Assembly (NCBI GenBank): GCA_027081495.1
Contig: JALWKJ010000017.1
Coordinates: 1-27,422, forward strand
Direction: 5' to 3'
Origin: Campylobacterales bacterium
GTDB lineage: Bacteria > Campylobacterota > Campylobacteria > Campylobacterales > QNZT01
DNA: 27,422 nt
Made by a program: the position numbers and the translations under genes. The notes below the pieces were generated by a model. It had not been told where the DNA came from. It did no database searches and was given only the letters and a program-made list of their open reading frames with translations. Position 1 is the first letter of the stretch, and the number at the start of each line of letters is the position of its first letter. Of the stretch, positions 1 to 7,929 are shown one piece after another.

Positions 1-723
1 CTATTTTATCCCCAGAAGTTTTTTATAATAGCGTACATAATCGCCTATATCTTTTTCTCCCAAAATACCGCCGAGAGAATTTTTGATATTTAAGACTCTG
101 GTGTAAAAAGGTTTTTGGGTCGTATTCGCATCCTTTAATGAGGAGACGCTTCCAAGTATATCAAAAGTGTTGCAATCGACAAAATATCCTCTTTTTTCAA
201 TTTTAAAAAAAAGTAAAGAGTAGTCGTTTTTTATGCAGTTTGAGCGAAAATCGCTTTTTGCGGGAATCGGTTCGTTTTCAAAAAAGAGTTTTGATCCGAA
301 TAGATCGGGATGAACTATCTCAAATGCGGGAAAGTTCTCTTTGAACTCTTTTAAACTCTCTTGATCCGGTACGATCGGAAGAACTCTGTTATAGAGATAA
401 TTTAAAATTAAGATATCTCCTTTTGACGGTTTTATTTTATAATCTGGAAGCGCTTTTTGCACAAGACGGTCAAATTTTGAAAAAACTACGGTAAGTTTGC
501 CGTTTTCTTTCGATACGACCCGCGCATTTGCGATAATTGTTTTGTGTTTGTCGTCAAAAGAGTGTAAAACTATACCGCTTGCGCCTATTGAGATATTTTT
601 GTCATCTACTTTTGCGGTATCGTTTGAAACTTCGCTAAGAGTGGCGATATATAGCGATGGGTTAAAATCCGCCAAGAGGGAGAGTGCGAAAAAGATAGTC
701 GTAAATAGAACTTTTTTTATCAT
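1..723 (-). CDS. Exported protein with PgbA-like plasminogen-binding N-terminal domain
   Basis: This 240-residue protein starts with a signal peptide (about residues 1-18, ending LLA before DFNPSLY). The remainder resembles the N-terminal domain of the Helicobacter pylori plasminogen-binding proteins PgbA/PgbB, which is widespread in Campylobacterota. Recognisable pieces are GASGIVLHSF near residue 47, then KPSKGDILILNYLYNRVLPIVPDQ, HPDLFGSKLF, and a C-terminal pair of cysteines (SNCIKNDY and DCNTFDILG). It lacks the long Lys/Glu-rich tail of the H. pylori proteins, so plasminogen binding is not implied; it is probably a periplasmic or surface protein of unknown role. The ATG at 721-723 is chosen because it begins the signal peptide. 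The gene diverges from the glycan module at 899, with 175 bp between. The domain call is from memory of the family pattern. Confidence 0.72.
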   Translation of the reverse strand: MIKKVLFTTIFFALSLLADFNPSLYIATLSEVSNDTAKVDDKNISIGASGIVLHSFDDKHKTIIANARVVSKENGKLTVVFSKFDRLVQKALPDYKIKPSKGDILILNYLYNRVLPIVPDQESLKEFKENFPAFEIVHPDLFGSKLFFENEPIPAKSDFRSNCIKNDYSLLFFKIEKRGYFVDCNTFDILGSVSSLKDANTTQKPFYTRVLNIKNSLGGILGEKDIGDYVRYYKKLLGIK

Positions 724-898
724 TTTTTACCTTTTGATCTCTTTTTTAAGATTATACAAAATATAGATTAAATGGTCGATGACTCAATACTGTTTTTTGA
801 CTAAAATCTAAAATCGGTCATTGTTTAAACTTAAATTATGTTTTTTTAGGTAATATTTAATATAAATTTAATTAACTTTTATTTTTTAAAGGATATGC

Positions 899-2290
899 AT
901 GAGTTTTTCATTTGATAGCGTTGTTCATTTGTATCGTGACACTTACTATAAAATGCCCCAATCGCTCAAAACTTTTTTAGGAACCGTGTATGGAAATATT
1001 CCTATCTCTATTCGTTACGGAAAGCTTTACGGCGAGTTTATGAAAAGGTATAGAGAGTTTGAAGAATCGGACGAACAGTTCAAGTTGGATTTTATTTACA
1101 ACAAAACTCTTGAAACTCTCGTTTTTGCCGAAGAAAATATTCCTTTTTACAAAGAGCATTTTCAAAAACACGCGGTTAGTTCAAAAGATTTTAAATCGAT
1201 CGAAGATTTGAAACTTTTTCCAAATATCACAAAACACGACATAAAGGCTAATCTCGATCGTCTCTATACCGATAAAGTAGAAAAACCGGTGCCTTATTTT
1301 AGCGGCGGATCGCTTTCGACGCCTACGCAATACTTTCATCCGCTATATACGAGCCGTGCAAAACATAAAGCATACTCATTATATACGCTGTCGAAAATCG
1401 GGTACAAGTATAGAGACAAAACTCTTCTTTTAAAAGGGCGGGAAGTTTCGGATCCCAAAAATGATATCTACTGGGAGTATGAACCGGTTGATAATTATCT
1501 CTATCTTTCCAACAACTACATGAATTCCGATAAATTTCCTTTGATGTATGAAAGAGCAAAAAAATTTAAACCGAAATTTATCTTCGGTTATCCAAGCGCG
1601 GTTTTGAGTTTTATAGCCATGTCGAAACAGTTTGGACTTGAGCCTTTGAAAATCCACGGCGTTATAGTATCGTCCGAAAGTATATACGAAGCCGATTTTA
1701 AAACGATAAAAGAGTTTTTTGACGGCGTTGATATTTTAGCGGATTACGGTCATACGGAGCGGGTAGTGGGAGCTTATAGATTAAATTACGATAACTATCA
1801 TTTCGTAAACGCGTACGGAGTGCCTAGAATCGTCGATAACGAGATAGTAGGGACATCTTTTGACAACTTTGTTATGCCGTTTATCAACTTTAAAACCGCG
1901 GATGAAGTCTCGGGCGAGATTTTGTATTTTGACGGTACGGATATCGCAAGAGAAGTTAGAAATATCGAAGGACGAACTCAGGATTATCTCGTTACAAAAG
2001 ATGAAAGACTCGTGTCAATCACCACGATGTGCGGCGGTCAGCACCTGCCGTTGGATACTATACGAAATCTTCAGTACAGACAAACTGAACCGGGAAAAGT
2101 AACGGTGCTGGTAGAGAGCAGAAAAGGGGAGGTAGATAAGGAGCATGTTATATCGGGTATGAAAAAACTCGTTCGAGACGGAATAGAATTCGATGTTGAA
2201 TTAGTAGATAAAATTGAAAAAAGCTCAAGGGGTAAAAGGGTAATATGCAAGCAATCTCTTGATATAGAAAAGATCAGAAGTAAAAAATAA
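899..2290 (+). CDS. CapK-like adenylate-forming enzyme (phenylacetate-CoA ligase / coenzyme F390 synthetase superfamily)
   Basis: The 463-residue product has the layout of the CapK/PaaK-like branch of adenylate-forming enzymes. A Ser/Gly/Thr-rich nucleotide loop lies at about 135-142 (SGGSLSTP), a YGHTE motif at 283-287 matches the adenine-side YGxxE motif, and GRTQDYL at 358-364 matches the hinge GRxxD motif. A C-terminal lid with RGKR follows at about 444-447. Such proteins sit in capsule and exopolysaccharide clusters, where they are thought to activate an acyl or carboxylate group for attachment to a sugar; the true substrate is unknown. The ATG at 899 has an AAAGGA Shine-Dalgarno at 888-893. 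A flippase gene follows after 28 bp and a glycosyltransferase after that, supporting a role in glycan assembly. The activity itself is inferred. Confidence 0.78.
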   Translation: MSFSFDSVVHLYRDTYYKMPQSLKTFLGTVYGNIPISIRYGKLYGEFMKRYREFEESDEQFKLDFIYNKTLETLVFAEENIPFYKEHFQKHAVSSKDFKSIEDLKLFPNITKHDIKANLDRLYTDKVEKPVPYFSGGSLSTPTQYFHPLYTSRAKHKAYSLYTLSKIGYKYRDKTLLLKGREVSDPKNDIYWEYEPVDNYLYLSNNYMNSDKFPLMYERAKKFKPKFIFGYPSAVLSFIAMSKQFGLEPLKIHGVIVSSESIYEADFKTIKEFFDGVDILADYGHTERVVGAYRLNYDNYHFVNAYGVPRIVDNEIVGTSFDNFVMPFINFKTADEVSGEILYFDGTDIAREVRNIEGRTQDYLVTKDERLVSITTMCGGQHLPLDTIRNLQYRQTEPGKVTVLVESRKGEVDKEHVISGMKKLVRDGIEFDVELVDKIEKSSRGKRVICKQSLDIEKIRSKK

Positions 2291-2318
2291 AAACTATATT
2301 ATTTAAGGAATCTATCTT

Positions 2319-3581
2319 ATGTTTGCAAAGATAAAAGCGCTCATCGCAAACGAAGGGGCGATGTTTTTTATATCAAACCTCGTTTACAGTTTTTCGACCT
2401 ATCTTATAGCGCTTTTGATACCCTATAAGTTAAATATCGAGAGCATGGCGGGATTCTCCGCGGCTTTTAATATAATCATGATGCTTATATTCGTGTTTGA
2501 GTTCGGGCTTACGGTTAGTTACTTGAGATTTAACCAAATTTATAAGATCTCCGACCAAATAAACGCTTTGATACAGATATTTATATTTATATTTTTATTC
2601 GTACTCTCACAGAGCGTTTTGGGGCATTATACGGATATATTTTTCGGAGTGCAAAATTTAGGCATCACTCAAGAGTTTATATATCTGTCCATTTTTGCGC
2701 TTTTGAGTTGGATATTTTTCAAGACGACTCTTCTTGCTAAAAAGAGGATCAAATTTATTATAGTAAATTCGTTTATTATTTTATTTATTCGTATAGCGTT
2801 TCTTGTGTATATACTCTTTTTTATAGATCGTATCGATCTTGATCTCATATATCTCTATCTTTTTATACTGCCGTTTGCGATGGTTGTTTTTTTAAACCTA
2901 AAGTACAATCTCGAGTTTTTGTACGGATGCAAAGAGAAGGTAAAAACAAAAGCTTTTAGAAAAATCTTTTTTAAAAGAGTCAAGCAATTTTTGGTTTTTT
3001 CGGCTTTGACATATGTCATTAACGGTTTATATATCTATACTCAAAGATTTGTCATTATTTATATGGTCGATGAAAAGATGACGACTACGCTAGCCGAAAT
3101 AGGATATGCCATGAGCTTTGGCGGATTGATCATGATTTTTATCTCCTCTTTGAGATCATATTTTCTTTCAAAATTCAATATCTCGCAGATGAAAGAGGTT
3201 TTAAAACATATAGATTCGCTTTTTGGATATAGATGGTATGTGCTTTTTGGAGGAGTAGTCGTCTCTTTCGTCATCGCGATGATCGTCGAGTTTATAAAAC
3301 CCTCCTATCTGTCTATAAATTCTTCGATTTTCGTATTTATACTCATATATTCAAGCATACTTATAGCATATTTAAGTCTTTTTAGTCTCTTGTCGAAGAC
3401 TTTCAATTTCAATATGCTGGAGCTTAAACTAAATATCGTAAGACTACTTTTGGTGGTAGCCATAGTATATGCGATTTTCGCGAAATTTCCGATTTTCGGA
3501 TTTATCATGATAAATGCCGCGATTATCGGAGTCGAGTTTTATTTTGCGAGAGTAGTCGTCAAAAAAATTCAAAAAAGATAA
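2319..3581 (+). CDS. Wzx-like polysaccharide flippase (MOP superfamily)
   Basis: A 420-residue, strongly hydrophobic integral membrane protein with about 12 predicted membrane segments, beginning with FFISNLVYSFSTYLIALLIP near the N-terminus and ending with two closely spaced helices and a short basic tail. Length, topology and the N-terminal pattern fit the polysaccharide transporters (Wzx/RfbX type) that flip lipid-linked glycans across the inner membrane. Sequence identity within this superfamily is low, so the call rests on topology and context: it lies between a CapK-like enzyme and a GT4 glycosyltransferase on the same strand. The start is the ATG at 2319, preceded by AAGGAA around 2306-2311. 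No ligase or polymerase gene is visible here, so the product may be a short glycan or depend on genes elsewhere. Confidence 0.75.
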   Translation: MFAKIKALIANEGAMFFISNLVYSFSTYLIALLIPYKLNIESMAGFSAAFNIIMMLIFVFEFGLTVSYLRFNQIYKISDQINALIQIFIFIFLFVLSQSVLGHYTDIFFGVQNLGITQEFIYLSIFALLSWIFFKTTLLAKKRIKFIIVNSFIILFIRIAFLVYILFFIDRIDLDLIYLYLFILPFAMVVFLNLKYNLEFLYGCKEKVKTKAFRKIFFKRVKQFLVFSALTYVINGLYIYTQRFVIIYMVDEKMTTTLAEIGYAMSFGGLIMIFISSLRSYFLSKFNISQMKEVLKHIDSLFGYRWYVLFGGVVVSFVIAMIVEFIKPSYLSINSSIFVFILIYSSILIAYLSLFSLLSKTFNFNMLELKLNIVRLLLVVAIVYAIFAKFPIFGFIMINAAIIGVEFYFARVVVKKIQKR

Positions 3582-3595
3582 AACGGGAGAAAAGA

Positions 3596-4627
3596 GTGCA
3601 AAAAAAGGATAAAAAGATCATTTTAATCGGTCCGATGTATGCAAAAGATTTAAAACAAGCCGGCGGAGTGACGGTGCTTTTTGAACAATTACTAGAGGAT
3701 TTAAGAGAACTCGGTGTCGATCATCTTGTTATAAACTCAAATAAAAACTGCTATAAAAGTATAGCTCATACATTTTTTAGCGTCGTAAAAGAGTTTTTAA
3801 AAAATGTTAAAGATTATGATCATGTAAGTATTCACGGAACCGCGAATCATTATATTCTTATAGCTCCGTTTATCGTATTTTTCGCAAAATTATTCAAAAA
3901 AAGCGTAAGTCTTAGAAAATTTGCCGGCAATTTCAACGAAATTTACGAAAGCGTCGATCCCGTTCGAAAAAAGCTCATAGAGTATGTTTTAACAAAAGCG
4001 GATCTTAGTTTTTTCGAGACGAAATATCTTGTCGAGTATTTTAAAAAATTCAATCCGAAAACATTTTGGTTTCCAAATGTCAGAAGAGCTTTAAAAGATA
4101 GTTCGCCCAAAAGCGATTTTAAAAAACGATTTGTCTATATCAGTCATTTAAAGGATGAAAAAGGGACTTTGGAACTTCTTGAAGCTTGTAAAAGGTTGGA
4201 TTCAAGCTTTGATGTCAAGATTTACGGACCCGTACATGAAGAAAAATATACGCCCGAATTTATAAAAAAATACAATACGACTTATGAAGGCTCTCTTACT
4301 CCAAAAGAGGTGATTCGTAAATTAAAAGAGTGCGATGTGCTCGTTCTTCCAAGTCATAGAGAAGGATATCCGGGAATTATCATAGAAGCTTATTCGGCAG
4401 GGCGGCCGGTTCTTGTTACGAATCTCGACGCCATAGCGGAAATCGTCGAAGATGGAAAAACCGGCTTTTTGGTCGAACCAAAAAATGTGGATTCATTGGT
4501 TGAGGGATTTAACAAATTCAATCAAAAAAATTACCCCCTCTTATCAAAAAACGCATATGAAGCGTTTGAAGATTTTAACTCTATGCCTCGTACAAAACTC
4601 TTTTTAAAAAAGATTAACGAGCTGTAA
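3596..4627 (+). CDS. GT4-family glycosyltransferase
   Basis: The 343-residue product has the two-domain GT-B pattern. The N-terminal domain carries the glycine-rich acceptor-side loop (IGPMYAKDLKQAGGVTVLFE, about 10-30). The C-terminal domain contains YISHLKDEKGTLELLEA (about 181-197), a donor-binding EX7E motif with Glu256 and Glu264 in REGYPGIIIEA, then AGRPVLVTN and DGKTGFLVEP. These are hallmarks of retaining GT4 enzymes that transfer a sugar from a nucleotide donor. The start codon is GTG at 3596, with GGGAGA just upstream, 14 bp after the flippase stop. The gene ends inside an intrinsic terminator, so it is the last gene of the CapK-flippase-glycosyltransferase unit. Donor and acceptor cannot be read from the sequence. 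Confidence 0.85.
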   Translation: MQKKDKKIILIGPMYAKDLKQAGGVTVLFEQLLEDLRELGVDHLVINSNKNCYKSIAHTFFSVVKEFLKNVKDYDHVSIHGTANHYILIAPFIVFFAKLFKKSVSLRKFAGNFNEIYESVDPVRKKLIEYVLTKADLSFFETKYLVEYFKKFNPKTFWFPNVRRALKDSSPKSDFKKRFVYISHLKDEKGTLELLEACKRLDSSFDVKIYGPVHEEKYTPEFIKKYNTTYEGSLTPKEVIRKLKECDVLVLPSHREGYPGIIIEAYSAGRPVLVTNLDAIAEIVEDGKTGFLVEPKNVDSLVEGFNKFNQKNYPLLSKNAYEAFEDFNSMPRTKLFLKKINEL

Positions 4628-4640
4628 AAACAGCTTTTTA
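4620..4640 (+). terminator. Intrinsic terminator overlapping the glycosyltransferase stop codon
   Basis: A perfect 6-bp stem (AGCTGT 4620-4625 with ACAGCT 4630-4635) closes a 4-nt A loop and is followed by TTTTATCTTTT. The TAA stop (4625-4627) lies in the stem and loop. The opposite strand has no T-run after the stem, so it acts rightward only. Confidence 0.75.
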
Positions 4641-4679
4641 TCTTTTGTGTTCACGGCCGGATCGCCGCTAAAAGAGAGG

Positions 4680-5186
4680 CTATTTTTTCGTAAAATCTTT
4701 TATCGCGATATCGTAAGCGTCGTAAAATCGCATCACCTCTCCGCCGTATTTTTTTGCGAACGAAGTTGCGGCTTTTTTTGTCGAAAACGCATATTTGCTT
4801 ATAGCGCTCATCGTCGCCGGCATTTTGCTTCCCGTAACATACCAAGCTTTGAGCGCCGAAATAAATTTCAAACTATTTGCGTCTATGACTTTTACATCCA
4901 TAAGATCCGTATGGTTTATCTCGTTGTCATATACGAGACAGTGAAGAGAGCAGTACTGTTTTACTCCGTTTTTCGTATTTGCCGCATGATTTGTTCTGTA
5001 AAACGAAACTAAATCCATTCCGCAGATCGCGCAAGAGTACTTGTTTGATCCTTTTTGCAAAATAGTCGCATCTTTTTTTAAAACCTTTTGAAACGAAGCC
5101 GGACTTTTAGCGGCGTCGATTTTTGCGCTCTGACTCGCGCAACCCGTGAAAATTAAAAAGCCGATTATCAAAAAAAGAGTTTTCAT
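4680..5186 (-). CDS. NosL-family copper-binding-type lipoprotein
   Basis: This 168-residue protein has a lipoprotein signal peptide with lipobox FTGC (Cys16), so it is likely membrane-anchored and periplasmic. The body matches the NosL family: a CAICGM motif (Cys52, Cys55, Met57), YCSLHC (Cys79, His82, Cys83), then VTGSKMPATMSAISKYAF (about 118-134) and FAKKYGGEVMRF near the C-terminus. NosL is known as a Cu(I)-binding accessory protein for nitrous-oxide reductase, but NosL-like lipoproteins also occur away from nos clusters. No nosZ or other nos gene lies in this window. The gene starts 9 bp after the stop of the FadL-type porin and is probably the last gene of a leftward operon with the porin and a lipase-like lipoprotein. 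The metal-binding residues are visible; the partner is unknown. Confidence 0.85.
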   Translation of the reverse strand: MKTLFLIIGFLIFTGCASQSAKIDAAKSPASFQKVLKKDATILQKGSNKYSCAICGMDLVSFYRTNHAANTKNGVKQYCSLHCLVYDNEINHTDLMDVKVIDANSLKFISALKAWYVTGSKMPATMSAISKYAFSTKKAATSFAKKYGGEVMRFYDAYDIAIKDFTKK

Positions 5187-5195
5187 TTAAAACCT

Positions 5196-6434
5196 TTAAT
5201 AATTATATGATACGCCTAGCGTTACAAGCAAAGCCGAAGCGTCTTTGAACTCTCCCTCGATCGCAAGAGGATTTGCTTTATCTCTTTTTTGCGAGACGGT
5301 TCGTTTATCTTTGTCGTCGTAAAGAACAGCCATACCGAAACCTAGATTGTCGCTATACTTATACTCAAATCCCCCCGAATAGATCAAAGCGTCGGAATCG
5401 GGAAGTTCAAATCCGAGATTTTTGCTAGGAGCGGGATTTTTGTCTATACAAAAACCTCCCATGAGGGTTAATTTTTCATTGTAACGGTGAGTTACTCCTA
5501 TCCGATAGGCATCCGTATCTTTCCAGTTTCTAGGTTTGGGATCGTCAAACGCGGCTTTTAGCGCGCGCGGAACCGTGTCTTTAAACTCAAAGTCAAGAGC
5601 CTTATATTTACTCCACATCGTTTTATCGTACTCAAATTCTAAAATCGTATTTCCAAAATCATAAGCCACGGCCACAGCCGCGACGGCGGGCAGAGGTATG
5701 GTTACGCTCGCTCCGCCGTCGTAGAGTTTAGTGCCGCTTAAATAGAGTTTCGCGTTTCCCTCTTCTTTGAGATTTATATTCGATCTGTAAGTCGCGCTGA
5801 AATTTAAATTTTGCAGCGCTTTATAAGTTAGAGCCAAATTATAACCGTATTTTATAGAATCGGCTTGCATATCTCTTTTTGCGGGGACTCCGATGGCGCT
5901 TGCGTCGCTTTTTACGATACCTTCGCTATAAACGACTCTAGCGCCGCCTCCGATAGCGAATCGATCGTTCACTCTATACGATAAAGAGGGATTTATCTCT
6001 ATGATTTTTAGAGTAAACTCGTTAGCGCTCGCTTTTGCGTACGGATCTTCCCATCTTTTTGAAAGACCTCCCGGAACCGTAAGCGATATACCGTAGCGAA
6101 ATCCGCCGTAATCTTTTGAGCTGAAAAAGAGATGAGGGATAAAAAGATTCTCTTTTTTCGAGACCGAGTTAAATGAGGGATTGTAAGTATCCGTATATTG
6201 TATTTTAGCCAAAGAGACATATGTAAAAGCGCCCAGAAAGTAGCTTTTATTATCGTTAAAAGCCATATTCGCGGGGTTGTAATAGGAACTATCCGCTTTG
6301 TTCGCGTTTGCGACATACGCGCCCGCTAACGCGGTTGAAGAGGGAGACTGTTCGGGCAGTCTATAAGCGCTCGATAGAAGCATCGACGACGCAAAGAGGC
6401 TAAGAAGGGTCGATTTTATTATAATTTTTTTCAT
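5196..6434 (-). CDS. FadL/OmpP1/TodX-family outer-membrane transport porin
   Basis: A 412-residue protein with a cleavable signal peptide (about residues 1-23) and the FadL-family N-terminal hallmark after it: YRLPEQSPSSTALAGAYVA, then ADSSYYNPANMAF. The rest is a beta-barrel pattern of alternating strands with Tyr/Phe girdles, ending in the aromatic C-terminus VSYNY typical of outer-membrane barrels. FadL proteins carry long-chain fatty acids or other hydrophobic molecules across the outer membrane by lateral diffusion. The ATG (6432-6434) overlaps the TAA stop of the upstream lipase-like gene (TAATG), with AAGGAG at the expected distance, so the two are probably translationally coupled. That coupling suggests the porin takes up a product of the lipase. 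The substrate is unproven; fatty acids, aromatics or alkanes are all possible. Confidence 0.9.
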   Translation of the reverse strand: MKKIIIKSTLLSLFASSMLLSSAYRLPEQSPSSTALAGAYVANANKADSSYYNPANMAFNDNKSYFLGAFTYVSLAKIQYTDTYNPSFNSVSKKENLFIPHLFFSSKDYGGFRYGISLTVPGGLSKRWEDPYAKASANEFTLKIIEINPSLSYRVNDRFAIGGGARVVYSEGIVKSDASAIGVPAKRDMQADSIKYGYNLALTYKALQNLNFSATYRSNINLKEEGNAKLYLSGTKLYDGGASVTIPLPAVAAVAVAYDFGNTILEFEYDKTMWSKYKALDFEFKDTVPRALKAAFDDPKPRNWKDTDAYRIGVTHRYNEKLTLMGGFCIDKNPAPSKNLGFELPDSDALIYSGGFEYKYSDNLGFGMAVLYDDKDKRTVSQKRDKANPLAIEGEFKDASALLVTLGVSYNY

Positions 6435-7696
6435 TATTTACTCCTTATTTCACTAAACCATTGGGTAACGGCTTGATATGCCGTAGGCGCGCACTCCGTA
6501 TGATCTAAATTATCGCTTAGATTAACGGCGCTTACTCCCATTTTTGCCGCGCTTGATTCGGGAATGATTGAAGGAATCACCGTATCGCCTTTACAATAAT
6601 AGAGTCTCGTATCGGTTATTGGAGTATAGTCGTTGACGCTATTTTGTATAAAAAGCGTTCTAAGCGTATTGTGTTGATTTGTAAGAAAATCGAGTTTAAA
6701 GGCCGGAATAAAAAATTCGTCGATCGATTCCGTAAGTTCGGCGCGAATTTCGGCGCCGGTATAATTTCCGGTATAAAATGTCGGAAGTTTTGTCGCGTAA
6801 GGCTCGTTTACCATAGTAGTAAGATCGATATCGTAATATTTGCTATAAGAGTTGATTATTCCGCCTATGAAATCGGGTCTTTTCATAGTTTGCGCGCTTA
6901 TAACTCCCATACCCGTTAAGTTTAAATCATAGGGTCCGGACATAGGAGCTACGGCTTTTAGTGATATATCGGGATGGTTCTTTTCTATCTCTTTAGCCGT
7001 TGCAAGCGTGGCATAACCTCCTTCGGAGTAGCCGGTAAGATATATCTGTCCGTTTAACGGCATACTTGCGTCGTTGCCGAATTTCAGCATCGATTTAATC
7101 ATATTTATAACGGTGTTCGCGGAGCTTTTTTCAAGCAGGTAAGGATGAGTAACTCCTTTTGAGGAGCCAAATCCTATATAATCGGGTTGAATCGTAACAA
7201 ATCCCCCTACCACAGACAGCGGAATGATCGATTGTATCGTCCATGAACTCGGCTGCAAGATATTCGCGGGGTTTGAGTTTAGATTTTTTGCGACTATCGT
7301 GGGCGCTTCGTCGTTTGGAAATATCGTTCCGTGTTGATCGCTCACTATGGACATAGTAAAATTTTTACCCTCTTTTTTTAAACTCTCCAATATCGTTTCA
7401 CTTGGAACGGGGATCGTTACGAGTCCGGAAGCATTGATATCTTTACCGTTTTCATTCGTAACGCTATAGATGATCTCATATCCCTTTATACCGAATGCCG
7501 CCTTATCGGTGATGCCCATTTTGGCGATTAGATTTTGCATAATCGAAGAGTTGAAGTCAAACAGCAGTTTCGGAGCGGATAGAAGTTTTGCGTCTCCGAC
7601 GATATTTTTGTCTTCGTTGTCATATCCCCCGCATCCGATAAAAAGCGTAAGGATCAAAGAAGAGCTTAAAACGATTTTATTGATCTGTTTTAGCAT
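6434..7696 (-). CDS. Secreted alpha/beta-hydrolase lipoprotein, lipase/esterase-like
   Basis: The 420-residue product begins with a lipoprotein signal ending in the lipobox FIGC (Cys22), so it is exported and lipid-anchored. It has an alpha/beta-hydrolase core: nucleophile elbow GYSEGG with Ser224, a probable catalytic Asp371 in KGDTVIP, and His399 in DNLDHTECAP. Strand VGGFVTIQPDYIGFGSS precedes the elbow. The arrangement resembles secreted lipases and peptidase-like hydrolases of the secretory-lipase group, but the substrate cannot be decided. The ATG at 7694-7696 has AGGAG just upstream. It is the first gene of a leftward operon with a FadL-type porin, overlapping its start, which suggests that it cleaves an ester outside the inner membrane and the porin handles a hydrophobic substrate or product. 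A 127-bp palindrome lies just upstream. Confidence 0.8.
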   Translation of the reverse strand: MLKQINKIVLSSSLILTLFIGCGGYDNEDKNIVGDAKLLSAPKLLFDFNSSIMQNLIAKMGITDKAAFGIKGYEIIYSVTNENGKDINASGLVTIPVPSETILESLKKEGKNFTMSIVSDQHGTIFPNDEAPTIVAKNLNSNPANILQPSSWTIQSIIPLSVVGGFVTIQPDYIGFGSSKGVTHPYLLEKSSANTVINMIKSMLKFGNDASMPLNGQIYLTGYSEGGYATLATAKEIEKNHPDISLKAVAPMSGPYDLNLTGMGVISAQTMKRPDFIGGIINSYSKYYDIDLTTMVNEPYATKLPTFYTGNYTGAEIRAELTESIDEFFIPAFKLDFLTNQHNTLRTLFIQNSVNDYTPITDTRLYYCKGDTVIPSIIPESSAAKMGVSAVNLSDNLDHTECAPTAYQAVTQWFSEIRSK

Positions 7697-7736
7697 AGAG
7701 TCTCCTAATTTTTAATTTATCCCCTGTCTCAATAAA

Positions 7737-7863
7737 AATTGAGTCCTTTGAGATATATGATTCTCGAACAACATCTACAGCGGCAGGGTCAAAATTTGGA
7801 ACAAATTTTGGGGACCCGCCGTGAAGCCGTTTGAGAGAATCATATATCTTAAAGGACTCGATT
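7737..7863. repeat. Nested 127-bp palindrome between murF and the lipase-like gene
   Basis: Two 25-nt arms, 7741-7765 and 7835-7859, are inverted copies with one mismatch; pairing continues outward to 7737 and 7863 through one G-T pair. Inside lies a second, GC-richer hairpin at 7781-7821. The two outer-arm flanks inside (7766-7780 and 7822-7834) do not pair well, giving a large internal loop. A separate short hairpin, CTCAAT/ATTGAG (7728-7743), competes with the left arm. No coding potential is seen. The element lies after the murF stop and upstream of the lipase start, both on the minus strand, and a T-rich run follows it on that strand, so it could terminate murF transcripts. It could also be a REP/MITE-like mobile palindrome. 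No clear target-site duplication was found. Confidence 0.85.
7781..7821. repeat. Inner GC-rich hairpin of the nested palindrome
   Basis: CGGC-A-GGGTC-AAAATTTG on the left (7781-7798) pairs with CAAATTTT-GGG-GACCC-GCCG on the right (7802-7821). The loop is GAA (7799-7801). One A (7785) and a GGG (7810-7812) bulge out; 17 base pairs form in all. Confidence 0.85.
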
Positions 7864-7929
7864 AGAGATTATTATCGAAAAAGAGGCCGTTTTTAAAATT
7901 ATAGATAAAAGATGGTTAAACTATTGCAT

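Noticed and set aside
724..898. TGAC/GTCA short inverted repeat in the gap before 899 as an operator
   Set aside because: Only four base pairs with a long AT spacer; expected by chance in such AT-rich DNA.
4647..5012. 121-codon rightward open frame opposite the NosL-like gene
   Set aside because: The NosL motifs on the minus strand explain this DNA; the frame is Arg/Phe/Cys-rich with no recognisable domain.
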